Assembly: GCF_003533305.1 (NCBI RefSeq)
Contig: NZ_DOEH01000016.1
Coordinates: forward strand, 101,398-165,397
DNA length: 64,000 bases
Origin: Providencia sp.
Lineage (GTDB): Bacteria; Pseudomonadota; Gammaproteobacteria; Enterobacterales; Enterobacteriaceae
Direction: 5' to 3'
Shown here: positions 28,855-36,946 of the stretch, piece by piece
How positions within the stretch are numbered: the first letter of the stretch is position 1
How the letters are laid out: every line of letters begins with the position of its first letter
Notes under the pieces: generated by a model
The model's database searches: none
What the model was told of the DNA's origin: nothing
Seen by the model: only the letters and a program-made list of their open reading frames with translations
Made by a program: the position numbers and the translations under genes

Positions 28855-31425
28855 ATGAAATGGCGAATTTTAATCCATCAGGGAAAGATAAGCTTATCGT
28901 GTGCATTGGCGTTTGGGGGATTTATTGTTCAGGGTGTTGCAGAAGAGGCATTAGATTTTGACATTGGTTTTTTACAGTTCTCAGACAAAGCTGAATCAAC
29001 ATCTTTCAATTTAGATTATTTTGCCAAATCTGGCGGAATGTTTCCAGGCGAATACGATGTCACCGTATATGTCAATGATAAGAAAGTTGACCAACGTCCA
29101 GTAAGTTTTGTCGCTAGCGAAAGAGATCCAGGTGTATTACAAGCGGTTATTACTCCGCAATTACTGGAGGCGTGGGGCATTGAGTCAGATAAAACTCTGC
29201 ATGCTTTACCTGTTGAAACAGTACCTACTGCTCAAGACAAGGGCGCTAGGGGTACAGAAGATGAAATGGGCCTTCGAGGAGGAATATCCGAATGGGTTCC
29301 TGAATCTAAAGAGGTTTTTAATTATCAAGATGGTTCATTAAAAATCACCGTTCCACAGGCTTACATTACGCCACCAGGATGGCTTCGCACACCGCCATCA
29401 ACATGGGAACAGGGGGTTCCTGCGTTAATGGTTAACTACGATTATTCTGGTTCTAGCATGAACAATAACTCGGATGGAACTTATCGTTTTGATTTTTTAA
29501 ATTTGAGTGGTTTGTTGAATATTATGGGGTGGCGAGTTCGGAATGATATGAATTATGCCACCAGTTCAACAGGGCATTCTAAATGGAACGTACTAAATAC
29601 GTATTTGCAACACGATTATAGTTTTTGGCAAGGCGGGCAACTTACGGTGGGACAGACGTCTACCGACGGTAATATTCTAGAAAGCATCCCATTCGAAGGG
29701 GTGATGTTGCAGTCTGATGACTCTATGTTAAATCCGGATTTAGGCGGCTTTGCTCCAGTCGTTAGTGGTATTGCGAATAGTAATGCGGTGGTATCGGTGT
29801 ATCAAGGGAATTCGTTGATATTTCAACAAAATGTCCCACCAGGGCCTTTTGAATTCAAAGACTTAACTCGTAACTATAACGGGGATATGGATATTGAGAT
29901 CCGAGAGTCGGACGGTACCATTCGCCGCTATACCCAAGCCAGTGCACAAGTACCGATTTTGGTGCGTCAAGGTCGAACATATTACAACTTAGCGACGGGG
30001 CGTTACCACGTGGAAAGTCTGAATAGTAACAGTATGAGTAAGGACTTTGCGCTAGGGTCGTTAGCTTGGGGAGCAACGAATAGTACGACGCTCTATAGTG
30101 GCAGTATTTTGAGTAAAGATTATGCAACATTGTCTTTAGGTGTAGGGCAATACCTGCCAGTTATTGGAGCAATATCGGCGGATGTAATCTATTCCGATGC
30201 ACGTTTTCCTGGGAATTACGGTACCAAGAGGGGACAAGCATACCGATTATCCTATTCACGAGCTTTTGACGAGACATCAGTTAACTTGATGGCATACCGC
30301 TATGCAACCAGTGATTATTACACTTTCAGTGAAGCATTGAGGGTTGACCCTCGAGTTTTTACTGCGGGGGATGAGGATAATCGAAAACATCAACGCTCTC
30401 GCCTTCAAATGTCACTCTCTCAAGGTTTAGGCGATTATGGGTCTGCATCTTTATCGGGTAGCCGGGACGATTACTGGAACCAGTCCGGTTACAGTGAAAA
30501 TTGGTCAGTAAGTTACAGTAAAAGTATTAATCAAGTGTCTATTTCTCTCGCTGGTGGCATCAATCGTTCCCCTGGTAGCGGTACAGATAAAACGTTTTCA
30601 TTGACGATGTCTACCTCCTTTGGGGATTGGTTAGGCTCAAGTAACACATCAGTGAATTACGCAATGTATGGCTATAACAATCGTGTACAACACAACGTGG
30701 GGCTGAACGGTAGTTTCTTTGATGACAGCCGCTTAAATTATTCAGTATCAGAAGGGTGGGATAACCAGGATCAAGGTGCAAATACCAATACGAGCCTGGG
30801 GTATAACGCCGCTTATGGAAACATGAATGTAGGTTATGGTCGCCAACGTGATGCATGGCAGACCAATTACGGTATCAGTGGGGGAGTGATTGTGCATCCT
30901 GACGGTGTGACATTATCACAACCATTATCATTTGAAAGTGCCATGGCATTAGTGGAAATTCCGGGAGCATCAGGTGTGGGTATGTCTCACGGTAATATTC
31001 AAACTGATTGGTTTGGGAATGCCGTTGTACCGAATCTTATCCCCTACGCTCGTAACGAAGTGTCCATTAATGTGGCGAGTTTACCTGAGAACGTGGAAAT
31101 TCGTAATAACAATGCAGTGCTTATTCCTTCGAAAGGCGCACTAGTAAAAGTGCCATTTGATGCTGAAGTGGGCCGTCGCGTGTTATTGAAATTATTACAT
31201 CAGGGGAAGCCGTTACCATTTGGTACGGTTGTGACTGTGAATACCAAAGGAACTACTCGTACTGGGATTGTTGCTGAGAAAGGCAAAGTGTACTTGTCGG
31301 GTCTTGCTAACAGTGGCGTCTTACAGGCCAAGTGGGGCAAGTATGATGACGAGGGGTGTGAAGGGGAATTCACATTACCGGAAGAAGACGGAACATTTAC
31401 GGAGGAGACGGTGCAATGTCAATAG
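28855..31425 (+). CDS. Outer membrane fimbrial usher, cluster 1
   Basis: 856 residues with signal peptide, an N-terminal domain for chaperone docking (FDIGFLQF...GMFPGEYDVTVYVND), a 24-strand barrel with plug, and two C-terminal domains ending in a Cys-containing tail (CEGEFTLPEED, ending VQCQ). Ushers catalyse ordered subunit joining and secretion. The long middle part has the usual usher segments NYDYSG, SIPFEGVMLQSDDSMLNPDLGGFAPVVSGIANSNA and PPGPFEFKDL. Its end overlaps the following adhesin gene by 10 bases. Confidence 0.95.
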   Translation: MKWRILIHQGKISLSCALAFGGFIVQGVAEEALDFDIGFLQFSDKAESTSFNLDYFAKSGGMFPGEYDVTVYVNDKKVDQRPVSFVASERDPGVLQAVITPQLLEAWGIESDKTLHALPVETVPTAQDKGARGTEDEMGLRGGISEWVPESKEVFNYQDGSLKITVPQAYITPPGWLRTPPSTWEQGVPALMVNYDYSGSSMNNNSDGTYRFDFLNLSGLLNIMGWRVRNDMNYATSSTGHSKWNVLNTYLQHDYSFWQGGQLTVGQTSTDGNILESIPFEGVMLQSDDSMLNPDLGGFAPVVSGIANSNAVVSVYQGNSLIFQQNVPPGPFEFKDLTRNYNGDMDIEIRESDGTIRRYTQASAQVPILVRQGRTYYNLATGRYHVESLNSNSMSKDFALGSLAWGATNSTTLYSGSILSKDYATLSLGVGQYLPVIGAISADVIYSDARFPGNYGTKRGQAYRLSYSRAFDETSVNLMAYRYATSDYYTFSEALRVDPRVFTAGDEDNRKHQRSRLQMSLSQGLGDYGSASLSGSRDDYWNQSGYSENWSVSYSKSINQVSISLAGGINRSPGSGTDKTFSLTMSTSFGDWLGSSNTSVNYAMYGYNNRVQHNVGLNGSFFDDSRLNYSVSEGWDNQDQGANTNTSLGYNAAYGNMNVGYGRQRDAWQTNYGISGGVIVHPDGVTLSQPLSFESAMALVEIPGASGVGMSHGNIQTDWFGNAVVPNLIPYARNEVSINVASLPENVEIRNNNAVLIPSKGALVKVPFDAEVGRRVLLKLLHQGKPLPFGTVVTVNTKGTTRTGIVAEKGKVYLSGLANSGVLQAKWGKYDDEGCEGEFTLPEEDGTFTEETVQCQ

Positions 31426-32591
31426 TGAATTCATTACTTAAATCTACACCGAAAATATCGCGTTTACTGTTGACATTATTGATGACAAGCACGGCATCCA
31501 TGGCGATATCAACAGTCAGTCTAGCAGACACTATTAATCGTAATTTTACTGTGTCCTTTGGTACACAGACGATTAGTGCTCCGGTACGAGTGAGCAGTGT
31601 TCATCCTATTGTCTCGAAGATGGTGAGTTTACCTGCGGTTAACTGTGGTTCATGCCGAGGCAATATCAATGACTACACCTATAGCGTGGAGTGGGTTTCT
31701 GACCAAGCTTATTTGGATGTTGAACGTACAAATTTGATAGCCAGTAATGGTGGTGGCGGTTCACAAGTCTGGGTATTTCGTCCATCAGCTTACACTACGG
31801 GAGCGGTGCGTAATATTGAAACTATGATACGCCATAAAGGCAGTATAGGGGGAACAAACTGCGATCCCTTGAGCTTATCGAATGATTTTTACCAGTGCAA
31901 GCTGACGAATAAAAACGGTAATGCATTTCCTGCAATAGAGCTGGAGGTGGGGTTACTGATTATCGGAAATGATGTTCAGCCGGGTGATATTTCTACGCTT
32001 GATCGTGAGTTATTGAGCCGCGTGGTGACCTTTAAAAAAGGTGATGTCGAAATTGCTAAATATAAAGACGTAGTGAAAGTGATGGGAAATACCACGTTGG
32101 CATCTTGCAATGTTAACTCAGGATCTTTGATATTTAATTTACCTGCGCGCAGCATCAATGTAGTGGGAGATCACAACCTGTATGACGTGAAGAGCCAGGC
32201 ACCTTCTGATGCGGTTCGACGTGAGCTGCGACTGACTTGTGTGGGAAATACTGAGCTGAATATTCAATTCACGCCAATGACAGGTACAACCGATGGCGAC
32301 AAAATTTTACAAGCCAAAAAATCTGATGGTACGAATAGTTCAGTAGGCTTCCAGTTGTGGTTTAACTCGAGTGAGTGGCCGGGAACAGGGAATGACAAAT
32401 TGGTGAAATGGGATAGCCAAGTGACGAGTCTGTTGCCACAAGCTACGTTGTCTACGCCAAGACCAGCATCCGCCCCAGATATTATTGTGAACTTTAAGGC
32501 GAGCTACGCTATTAAGCCAGGAACTAATCTGAGTGCGAGCGATGCTGGAGCCATTGTGGCTAAGGGCATGTATACCCTTAGCTACCAATAA
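31416..32591 (+). CDS. Two-domain fimbrial tip adhesin candidate, cluster 1
   Basis: 391 residues, coupled to the usher by a 10-base overlap. A long N-terminal signal region (cleavage near VSLAD) is followed by a roughly 190-residue N-terminal domain containing paired Cys (CGSCRG) and a C-terminal pilin-like domain starting near ASCNVNSGSLIFNLP and ending GMYTLSYQ. A lectin-like domain plus a pilin domain is the plan of tip adhesins. The N-terminal domain does not look like FimH or PapG to me; its ligand is unknown. Confidence 0.75.
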   Translation: MSIVNSLLKSTPKISRLLLTLLMTSTASMAISTVSLADTINRNFTVSFGTQTISAPVRVSSVHPIVSKMVSLPAVNCGSCRGNINDYTYSVEWVSDQAYLDVERTNLIASNGGGGSQVWVFRPSAYTTGAVRNIETMIRHKGSIGGTNCDPLSLSNDFYQCKLTNKNGNAFPAIELEVGLLIIGNDVQPGDISTLDRELLSRVVTFKKGDVEIAKYKDVVKVMGNTTLASCNVNSGSLIFNLPARSINVVGDHNLYDVKSQAPSDAVRRELRLTCVGNTELNIQFTPMTGTTDGDKILQAKKSDGTNSSVGFQLWFNSSEWPGTGNDKLVKWDSQVTSLLPQATLSTPRPASAPDIIVNFKASYAIKPGTNLSASDAGAIVAKGMYTLSYQ

Positions 32592-32601
32592 GGGGAGGAG
32601 T

Positions 32602-33492
32602 ATGACGATGATATCGGCTGGTATACGGAAGTTATTTTCTTGGGTTTCAGTATGTGTGATAGGCAGTTTTCCGCAAAGCCAAGCGACAGATTTAGGGGGC
32701 GTATCCTACCAAAGCGGCGATATGGTGATGAAGGGGTATTTATATGTGCCTTCGTGCCAATTAAACACAATGACAATGAATGGTAGTGCGGTAACCGCCA
32801 ACGGCGGAGGTTACAAGATGGAGTTCACTGAGATATCAGGGGTTCGTTGGGCGAAAGCAGCTAGTAATGAAGTCATGCAAGCGGAGCGTGTGAATTTGGT
32901 GATTGAGAACTGCTCGCTGTCTCAACTTAATATTAATTTGATGGCAGATAACATCTCAACAACGGGTGCGGAAAGTGGTTATGCAGGGCTTATGACATAT
33001 CTAGGTGATATGGCTGCACCAGTAGTGCCAGGAGCACCGGTATCGCCATGGCAAACTGAAGAAAATACCAGCAGCCAATCATGGTTGTATTACACCGTTG
33101 GACTTAGTGATGCCCGAGTGAATGGTGAAGAAACTTCGTATTTGCCGTTGAAAAAACTATCGACAGGTATGCAGTGCAACACGGCAAATTATTGTGTTGT
33201 GAAGCTGGATGGGACGTCATATAGCTTCAGTAATGAATGGAAACAGAAGCATGTATTGGATGCTAGTCAGGTTTGGCATGGTGAATGGACACCAGCGGAA
33301 TCAACATTGGATGAGTTAATCAATACGGCAGAGACAGAAAGTGGGTATTTGCCCTCTAATTTTGTTTCGAAGGCTTCGATAATATTGCCGCTCACTGTGC
33401 GATTGCATCATGGAGACAGTACGGCAAATAAGGACAATGTTCCACTTGGTGATTATAAATCAAAGCTGACTATCACAGTGAGTATTGATTAG
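32602..33492 (+). CDS. Fimbrial subunit or accessory adhesin, cluster 1
   Basis: 296 residues from the ATG at 32602, preceded by AGGGGAGGAG; the longer open frame overlaps the upstream gene. A signal peptide (cleavage near SQATD) is followed by a beta-rich chain with Cys pairs (SCQLN/ENCSL and MQCNTANYC), ending SKLTITVSID, which fits a pilin donor/acceptor C-terminus. Larger than ordinary pilins, so perhaps a minor tip or adaptor protein. Not recognised further. Confidence 0.65.
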   Translation: MTMISAGIRKLFSWVSVCVIGSFPQSQATDLGGVSYQSGDMVMKGYLYVPSCQLNTMTMNGSAVTANGGGYKMEFTEISGVRWAKAASNEVMQAERVNLVIENCSLSQLNINLMADNISTTGAESGYAGLMTYLGDMAAPVVPGAPVSPWQTEENTSSQSWLYYTVGLSDARVNGEETSYLPLKKLSTGMQCNTANYCVVKLDGTSYSFSNEWKQKHVLDASQVWHGEWTPAESTLDELINTAETESGYLPSNFVSKASIILPLTVRLHHGDSTANKDNVPLGDYKSKLTITVSID

Positions 33493-33578
33493 GTTAGCGA
33501 GTCGAGCAGTGGTAGATCCCCGATCGTATTGATATGAGAGGGAAATGGTTGTTTTTTATTTCTTTAAAGGAAATGTAT

Positions 33579-34328
33579 ATGAAAAATGTAAAATTAAGTT
33601 TGATTGCAATGGCACTAGCCGGTCTATCTACTCACGCATTAGCAGTTGCTCCGGCACCAGGTTCAACAGCGAAAGCACAAATTGATTTAGAAGTAGTTCC
33701 GACAAAAGTTACGTGCGAAATGAATATTTCAAACGGAACGACGGCAGGTAATTTCTTCCGTTGGACACCTGGTCTAGCGGTAGGCGCTGCGGGCTCGGTA
33801 ATCACTGATAATTCGACTTCATTAAAACGCTCTATGAATATCGATTTTACCAACCCAACAGTACCGGGTGGTCCAGAAGCTGTAGTGGCTTGTGACACGG
33901 CTGGTAATGGGTTAGATCTGTTATTTACAGCACATGCTACAGATACAGCCGCATTAACTACACCATACCAAGGGAAAATCGAGCGTATAGATGGCACGCG
34001 TTGGTTCAACTATGCAGTTGCAGTGAATAAAACTGCCTTTACAGCCGCAGTAGAAGCCGCATCAGGTGCAGGTAAAGCAACAGTAGCTTACCCAACATCA
34101 GCAGGCTTAATCGGCGATTCTGATGCGATAGATTTACAAGGTACTGCGGGTGATATCAAGATTTCTAAGGCAGCAGGTAACGTAGATCCAGATTTCAAAT
34201 TGGGCCAATACCCAATTGAAATTTATTTACAATCATCTTATACGAATGCCAGCTTCCCTGAAGTGGCGGCAACTGCGGCAGACAACATATATAGAGGTAA
34301 TTTCACTATCCAGGCTACCTATCAGTAA
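33579..34328 (+). CDS. Probable major pilin, cluster 1
   Basis: 249 residues from the ATG at 33579 (AAAGGA 7 bases upstream). A clear signal peptide ends ALA-VAPAP. The mature protein is long for a pilin (about 227 residues), with Cys at KVTCEMNI and VVACDTAG, and ends GNFTIQATYQ as chaperone-usher pilins do. Ala- and Thr-rich composition and many acceptable codons suggest an abundant protein. It is paralogous to the gene at 35967. The size recalls the K88/FaeG type, but sequence identity to it is not obvious. Confidence 0.75.
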   Translation: MKNVKLSLIAMALAGLSTHALAVAPAPGSTAKAQIDLEVVPTKVTCEMNISNGTTAGNFFRWTPGLAVGAAGSVITDNSTSLKRSMNIDFTNPTVPGGPEAVVACDTAGNGLDLLFTAHATDTAALTTPYQGKIERIDGTRWFNYAVAVNKTAFTAAVEAASGAGKATVAYPTSAGLIGDSDAIDLQGTAGDIKISKAAGNVDPDFKLGQYPIEIYLQSSYTNASFPEVAATAADNIYRGNFTIQATYQ

Positions 34329-34404
34329 ACCTGAGAACCAGAAGAGGGGGGGAGAGCTCCCTCTTTTTGATTATTTTAGGACACTCGCTTGGTAGGGGCT
34401 GGAT

Positions 34405-34797
34405 ATGCGAATAAGACTATTACGTTCGGCTGCGGTTTGGTTAGTACCGTCAGCGGTGTTTATTACCACACTGTCGGTGCCTATTTATGCTATACCACCG
34501 GCTCCTCACCAAAATACGATAAGAGTCGGTGTTTCAGTACTCCCGACGGTAGCAACCTACCCGACGACTTTACGCCCAGGCTCTGCTGTTGTTATCAACA
34601 TCATGCCCTTTTATATCATTCAAATGGGGTCTAGTTGGCAGAGCGTAGTAGATGCATATCTTATATTTCCAGATCGTGCTCGTATTGGGATGACCAGAGT
34701 CGCAGGTACAGAGGTACATAGCCTGCCTACAATATTCCATATTGGTACCGATTGTTCCGATGCTTCTACTCGTGTTTGTACGGTAACTTACAACTAA
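34405..34797 (+). CDS. Small secreted protein with pilin-like C-terminus, cluster 1
   Basis: 130 residues with a signal peptide (cleavage near IYA-IPPAP). The short mature chain of about 100 residues has two Cys close to the end (TDCSDASTRVC) and finishes in TVTYN, like the last strand of chaperone-usher pilins. I do not recognise it. It could be a minor subunit or terminator of the fibre. An AGGGGCTGGAT site precedes the ATG. Confidence 0.6.
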   Translation: MRIRLLRSAAVWLVPSAVFITTLSVPIYAIPPAPHQNTIRVGVSVLPTVATYPTTLRPGSAVVINIMPFYIIQMGSSWQSVVDAYLIFPDRARIGMTRVAGTEVHSLPTIFHIGTDCSDASTRVCTVTYN

Positions 34798-34820
34798 CTT
34801 TAAAATAGGAGATATCTACA

Positions 34821-35771
34821 ATGTACTTTTCTCCCTGTAAACCATTGACTGGGGTTTGTATCGCGACGTCATTGGCATTCTATGGTATTCCCAACGGGGC
34901 AGGTGCTGTTGGAATGGATGTTTCTGCTCGTATTGTGGAGTCAACGTGTAGCATTAATGTATCTTCGGGTACAAGCGGTGCTGTTGATCTGGGTGATTGG
35001 AACTACGTCGCAGCGGGAGGTGTGTGGCAATTACTGCCAGTCGGCAGCGGTGTAGGCACCGGAACCGCGAACAGTATGATCACTGTGGATCCCAGTTGTG
35101 GAGCCAGTGGTATGGCAGGATTAATGATAAGATTCCCTGGTACAGGCGCACCAAGGTCTGTGCAAATGGAAAGTGCAGTAGGGATGACGGAGGCTAGTGG
35201 ACCGGTATTTGTATTAACATCTGAGGACGGTCAGTCAACATTTCCTGTCTGGGCGGCTATCTCAGCAAAATCGGTGCACTCAGAGGGCTCTTCAGGTTTA
35301 TATGGAATGTTGTGTAGCGTAAGTACAAAGATGAATGGGGTTTCTGCTAATTCTAAGTTACGTTGGATCAATTCGGACGGTGGGTGGATGTTTGGCGTCG
35401 TAGTGAATGGCTATACTTATGTTGCTACCGGCCAAGGTGGGATTTCTAATGGAGACTGGTGGAAGTTCACTCCAACATCGAAGAGCTCATTTGTCACCGG
35501 TTTTGATGAACAAGGAAAATCTTTGGCATCATATCCAAATGTATCTGGATATACACTAGCAATGGGGCAAGCATTCGGGTGCCGGTCTGGTGCATTTGGC
35601 CAGAATACAATGGCTATTAAACCAGTGAGTGGCCAATTGGCACGAAATACAAGTTATAACCTCCGGTTCTCGGGGCCGCGAAGCATTCCCACTGATGCTT
35701 GGCCAACTCCTCCACCAGCACCCGGCACACAGTATCGGGGGGTTGTAACGTTGACTATGACCTATCTGTAG
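34821..35771 (+). CDS. Fimbrial protein, possible second adhesin, cluster 1
   Basis: 316 residues with an N-terminal signal (cleavage near GAGA). It has an early STCSINVSS strand with pilin-like Cys, long Gly/Ser/Thr-rich loops, several Trp, and the ending RGVVTLTMTYL. The first and last strands look like pilin edges with a large inserted middle. Gene 24 bases after the small protein, so the same operon. Role (adhesin or minor subunit) is inferred from size and place. Confidence 0.65.
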   Translation: MYFSPCKPLTGVCIATSLAFYGIPNGAGAVGMDVSARIVESTCSINVSSGTSGAVDLGDWNYVAAGGVWQLLPVGSGVGTGTANSMITVDPSCGASGMAGLMIRFPGTGAPRSVQMESAVGMTEASGPVFVLTSEDGQSTFPVWAAISAKSVHSEGSSGLYGMLCSVSTKMNGVSANSKLRWINSDGGWMFGVVVNGYTYVATGQGGISNGDWWKFTPTSKSSFVTGFDEQGKSLASYPNVSGYTLAMGQAFGCRSGAFGQNTMAIKPVSGQLARNTSYNLRFSGPRSIPTDAWPTPPPAPGTQYRGVVTLTMTYL

Positions 35772-35966
35772 GCTGTATTGGTGAGGCTAGCGTATTCGAG
35801 AGCGATGATTAAGTCTGAGTTCCGGACTGATAATAATTGTATTGTGATGGCGTGTAAAAAACGAATATAACCTGTTGAATTACAAAAAATAAACTTCAGT
35901 GTTATGCATTTATATATCAATCCGAGATAGACAAATTAACGTACTATAATCGTGAGTGGGGGGAGC

Positions 35967-36686
35967 ATGAGTAATAATCGAAGGGCAAAACATCCCATTA
36001 TTATTGCGGGGGGAGGATTACTGATAATTGCTTGTTCATTTCCTGCGCAAAGCACACAGGTGAGTGCTCGTATTAAAGCGGTGACTTGTGTGATGTCGTT
36101 GTCGCTAGATTCTAGGGGGACTGATATTTCGTGGAATGTGGGGATAACGACACGCCCGAATAATACTGTCTCTGTTGCTGGAAGCGCTGGAATATTGAAG
36201 AGAAAAGTAGTGTTAGGGTTCAGCGACCCCGGTTTTGTGCAGATTGACCCTATAACAGGGAAAAATTTTGATTGTACTAAAGCTACTGGTGGAATGCGTT
36301 TTCTATTTGAAGCTAAAGATAAACCAGATGTTGGCGATTTTCGAGCAGGCACTATTCCGGATGTGAACACAGGAGCTCGTTATTTTGAGTATTTTGTGAC
36401 ATATAATGCCAGTGAGCTCAAAGCCGCCACTGGAGGTGTTTCAACAACCCTTGCATTGCCTTTTTCTGCTGGACAATTCAGAGGTGAAGACGTGATGCCT
36501 TTAACCGGAAATCCGCTGACGGATGCATTAAAGCTCAATTTCACCGGGGGGGAGGGAACGTTAGGGAAATACCCTTTTTATGTATGGTTAGTGAATGATT
36601 ATCAAAATCCAGTCACCGCTCCGACGATTCAAACACCGATTAATAAGTACACAAGTAGTATAACAATTACCGCGACATATTTATAA
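35967..36686 (+). CDS. Minor pilin, paralogue of the cluster 1 major pilin
   Basis: 239 residues from the ATG at 35967 with GGGGGAG directly upstream (a GTG at 35952 is the frame start). A signal anchor (IIIAGGGLLIIACSF) leads to a chain similar in plan to the 33579 pilin: Cys in AVTCVMS and FDCTK, a RYFEYFVTYN segment matching RWFNYAVAVN, and the ending TITATYL. It lies 195 bases after the previous gene, perhaps with its own promoter. It is the last gene of cluster 1. Confidence 0.7.
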   Translation: MSNNRRAKHPIIIAGGGLLIIACSFPAQSTQVSARIKAVTCVMSLSLDSRGTDISWNVGITTRPNNTVSVAGSAGILKRKVVLGFSDPGFVQIDPITGKNFDCTKATGGMRFLFEAKDKPDVGDFRAGTIPDVNTGARYFEYFVTYNASELKAATGGVSTTLALPFSAGQFRGEDVMPLTGNPLTDALKLNFTGGEGTLGKYPFYVWLVNDYQNPVTAPTIQTPINKYTSSITITATYL

Positions 36687-36848
36687 TATGTGATGTTACT
36701 AAAATAATTGTCAAGGCTATATTACAGAAGGATGTAAAGGCGGATTTCTTGAATAATACGCATCTATACAGACTCATTTATTATTCTGTTTTGTGAACAT
36801 TACTGCGTTAATTTATAGTGGACTAGATTTAATTATGGTTGATAGCAT

Positions 36849-36881
36849 GATTGCTTCTAAAATGAATCTTTAGAAGCAATC
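36849..36881. repeat. 13-base inverted repeat between cluster 1 and fadH
   Basis: GATTGCTTCTAAA (36849-36861) and its complement (36869-36881) flank an 8-base loop, between convergent genes. No T-run follows, so terminator function is uncertain. Confidence 0.5.
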
Positions 36882-36946
36882 AAATATAGAATACATTGTG
36901 TTTGATGATGGCGCAGCGACGGGCTATATCCATTCATTTCACCATG

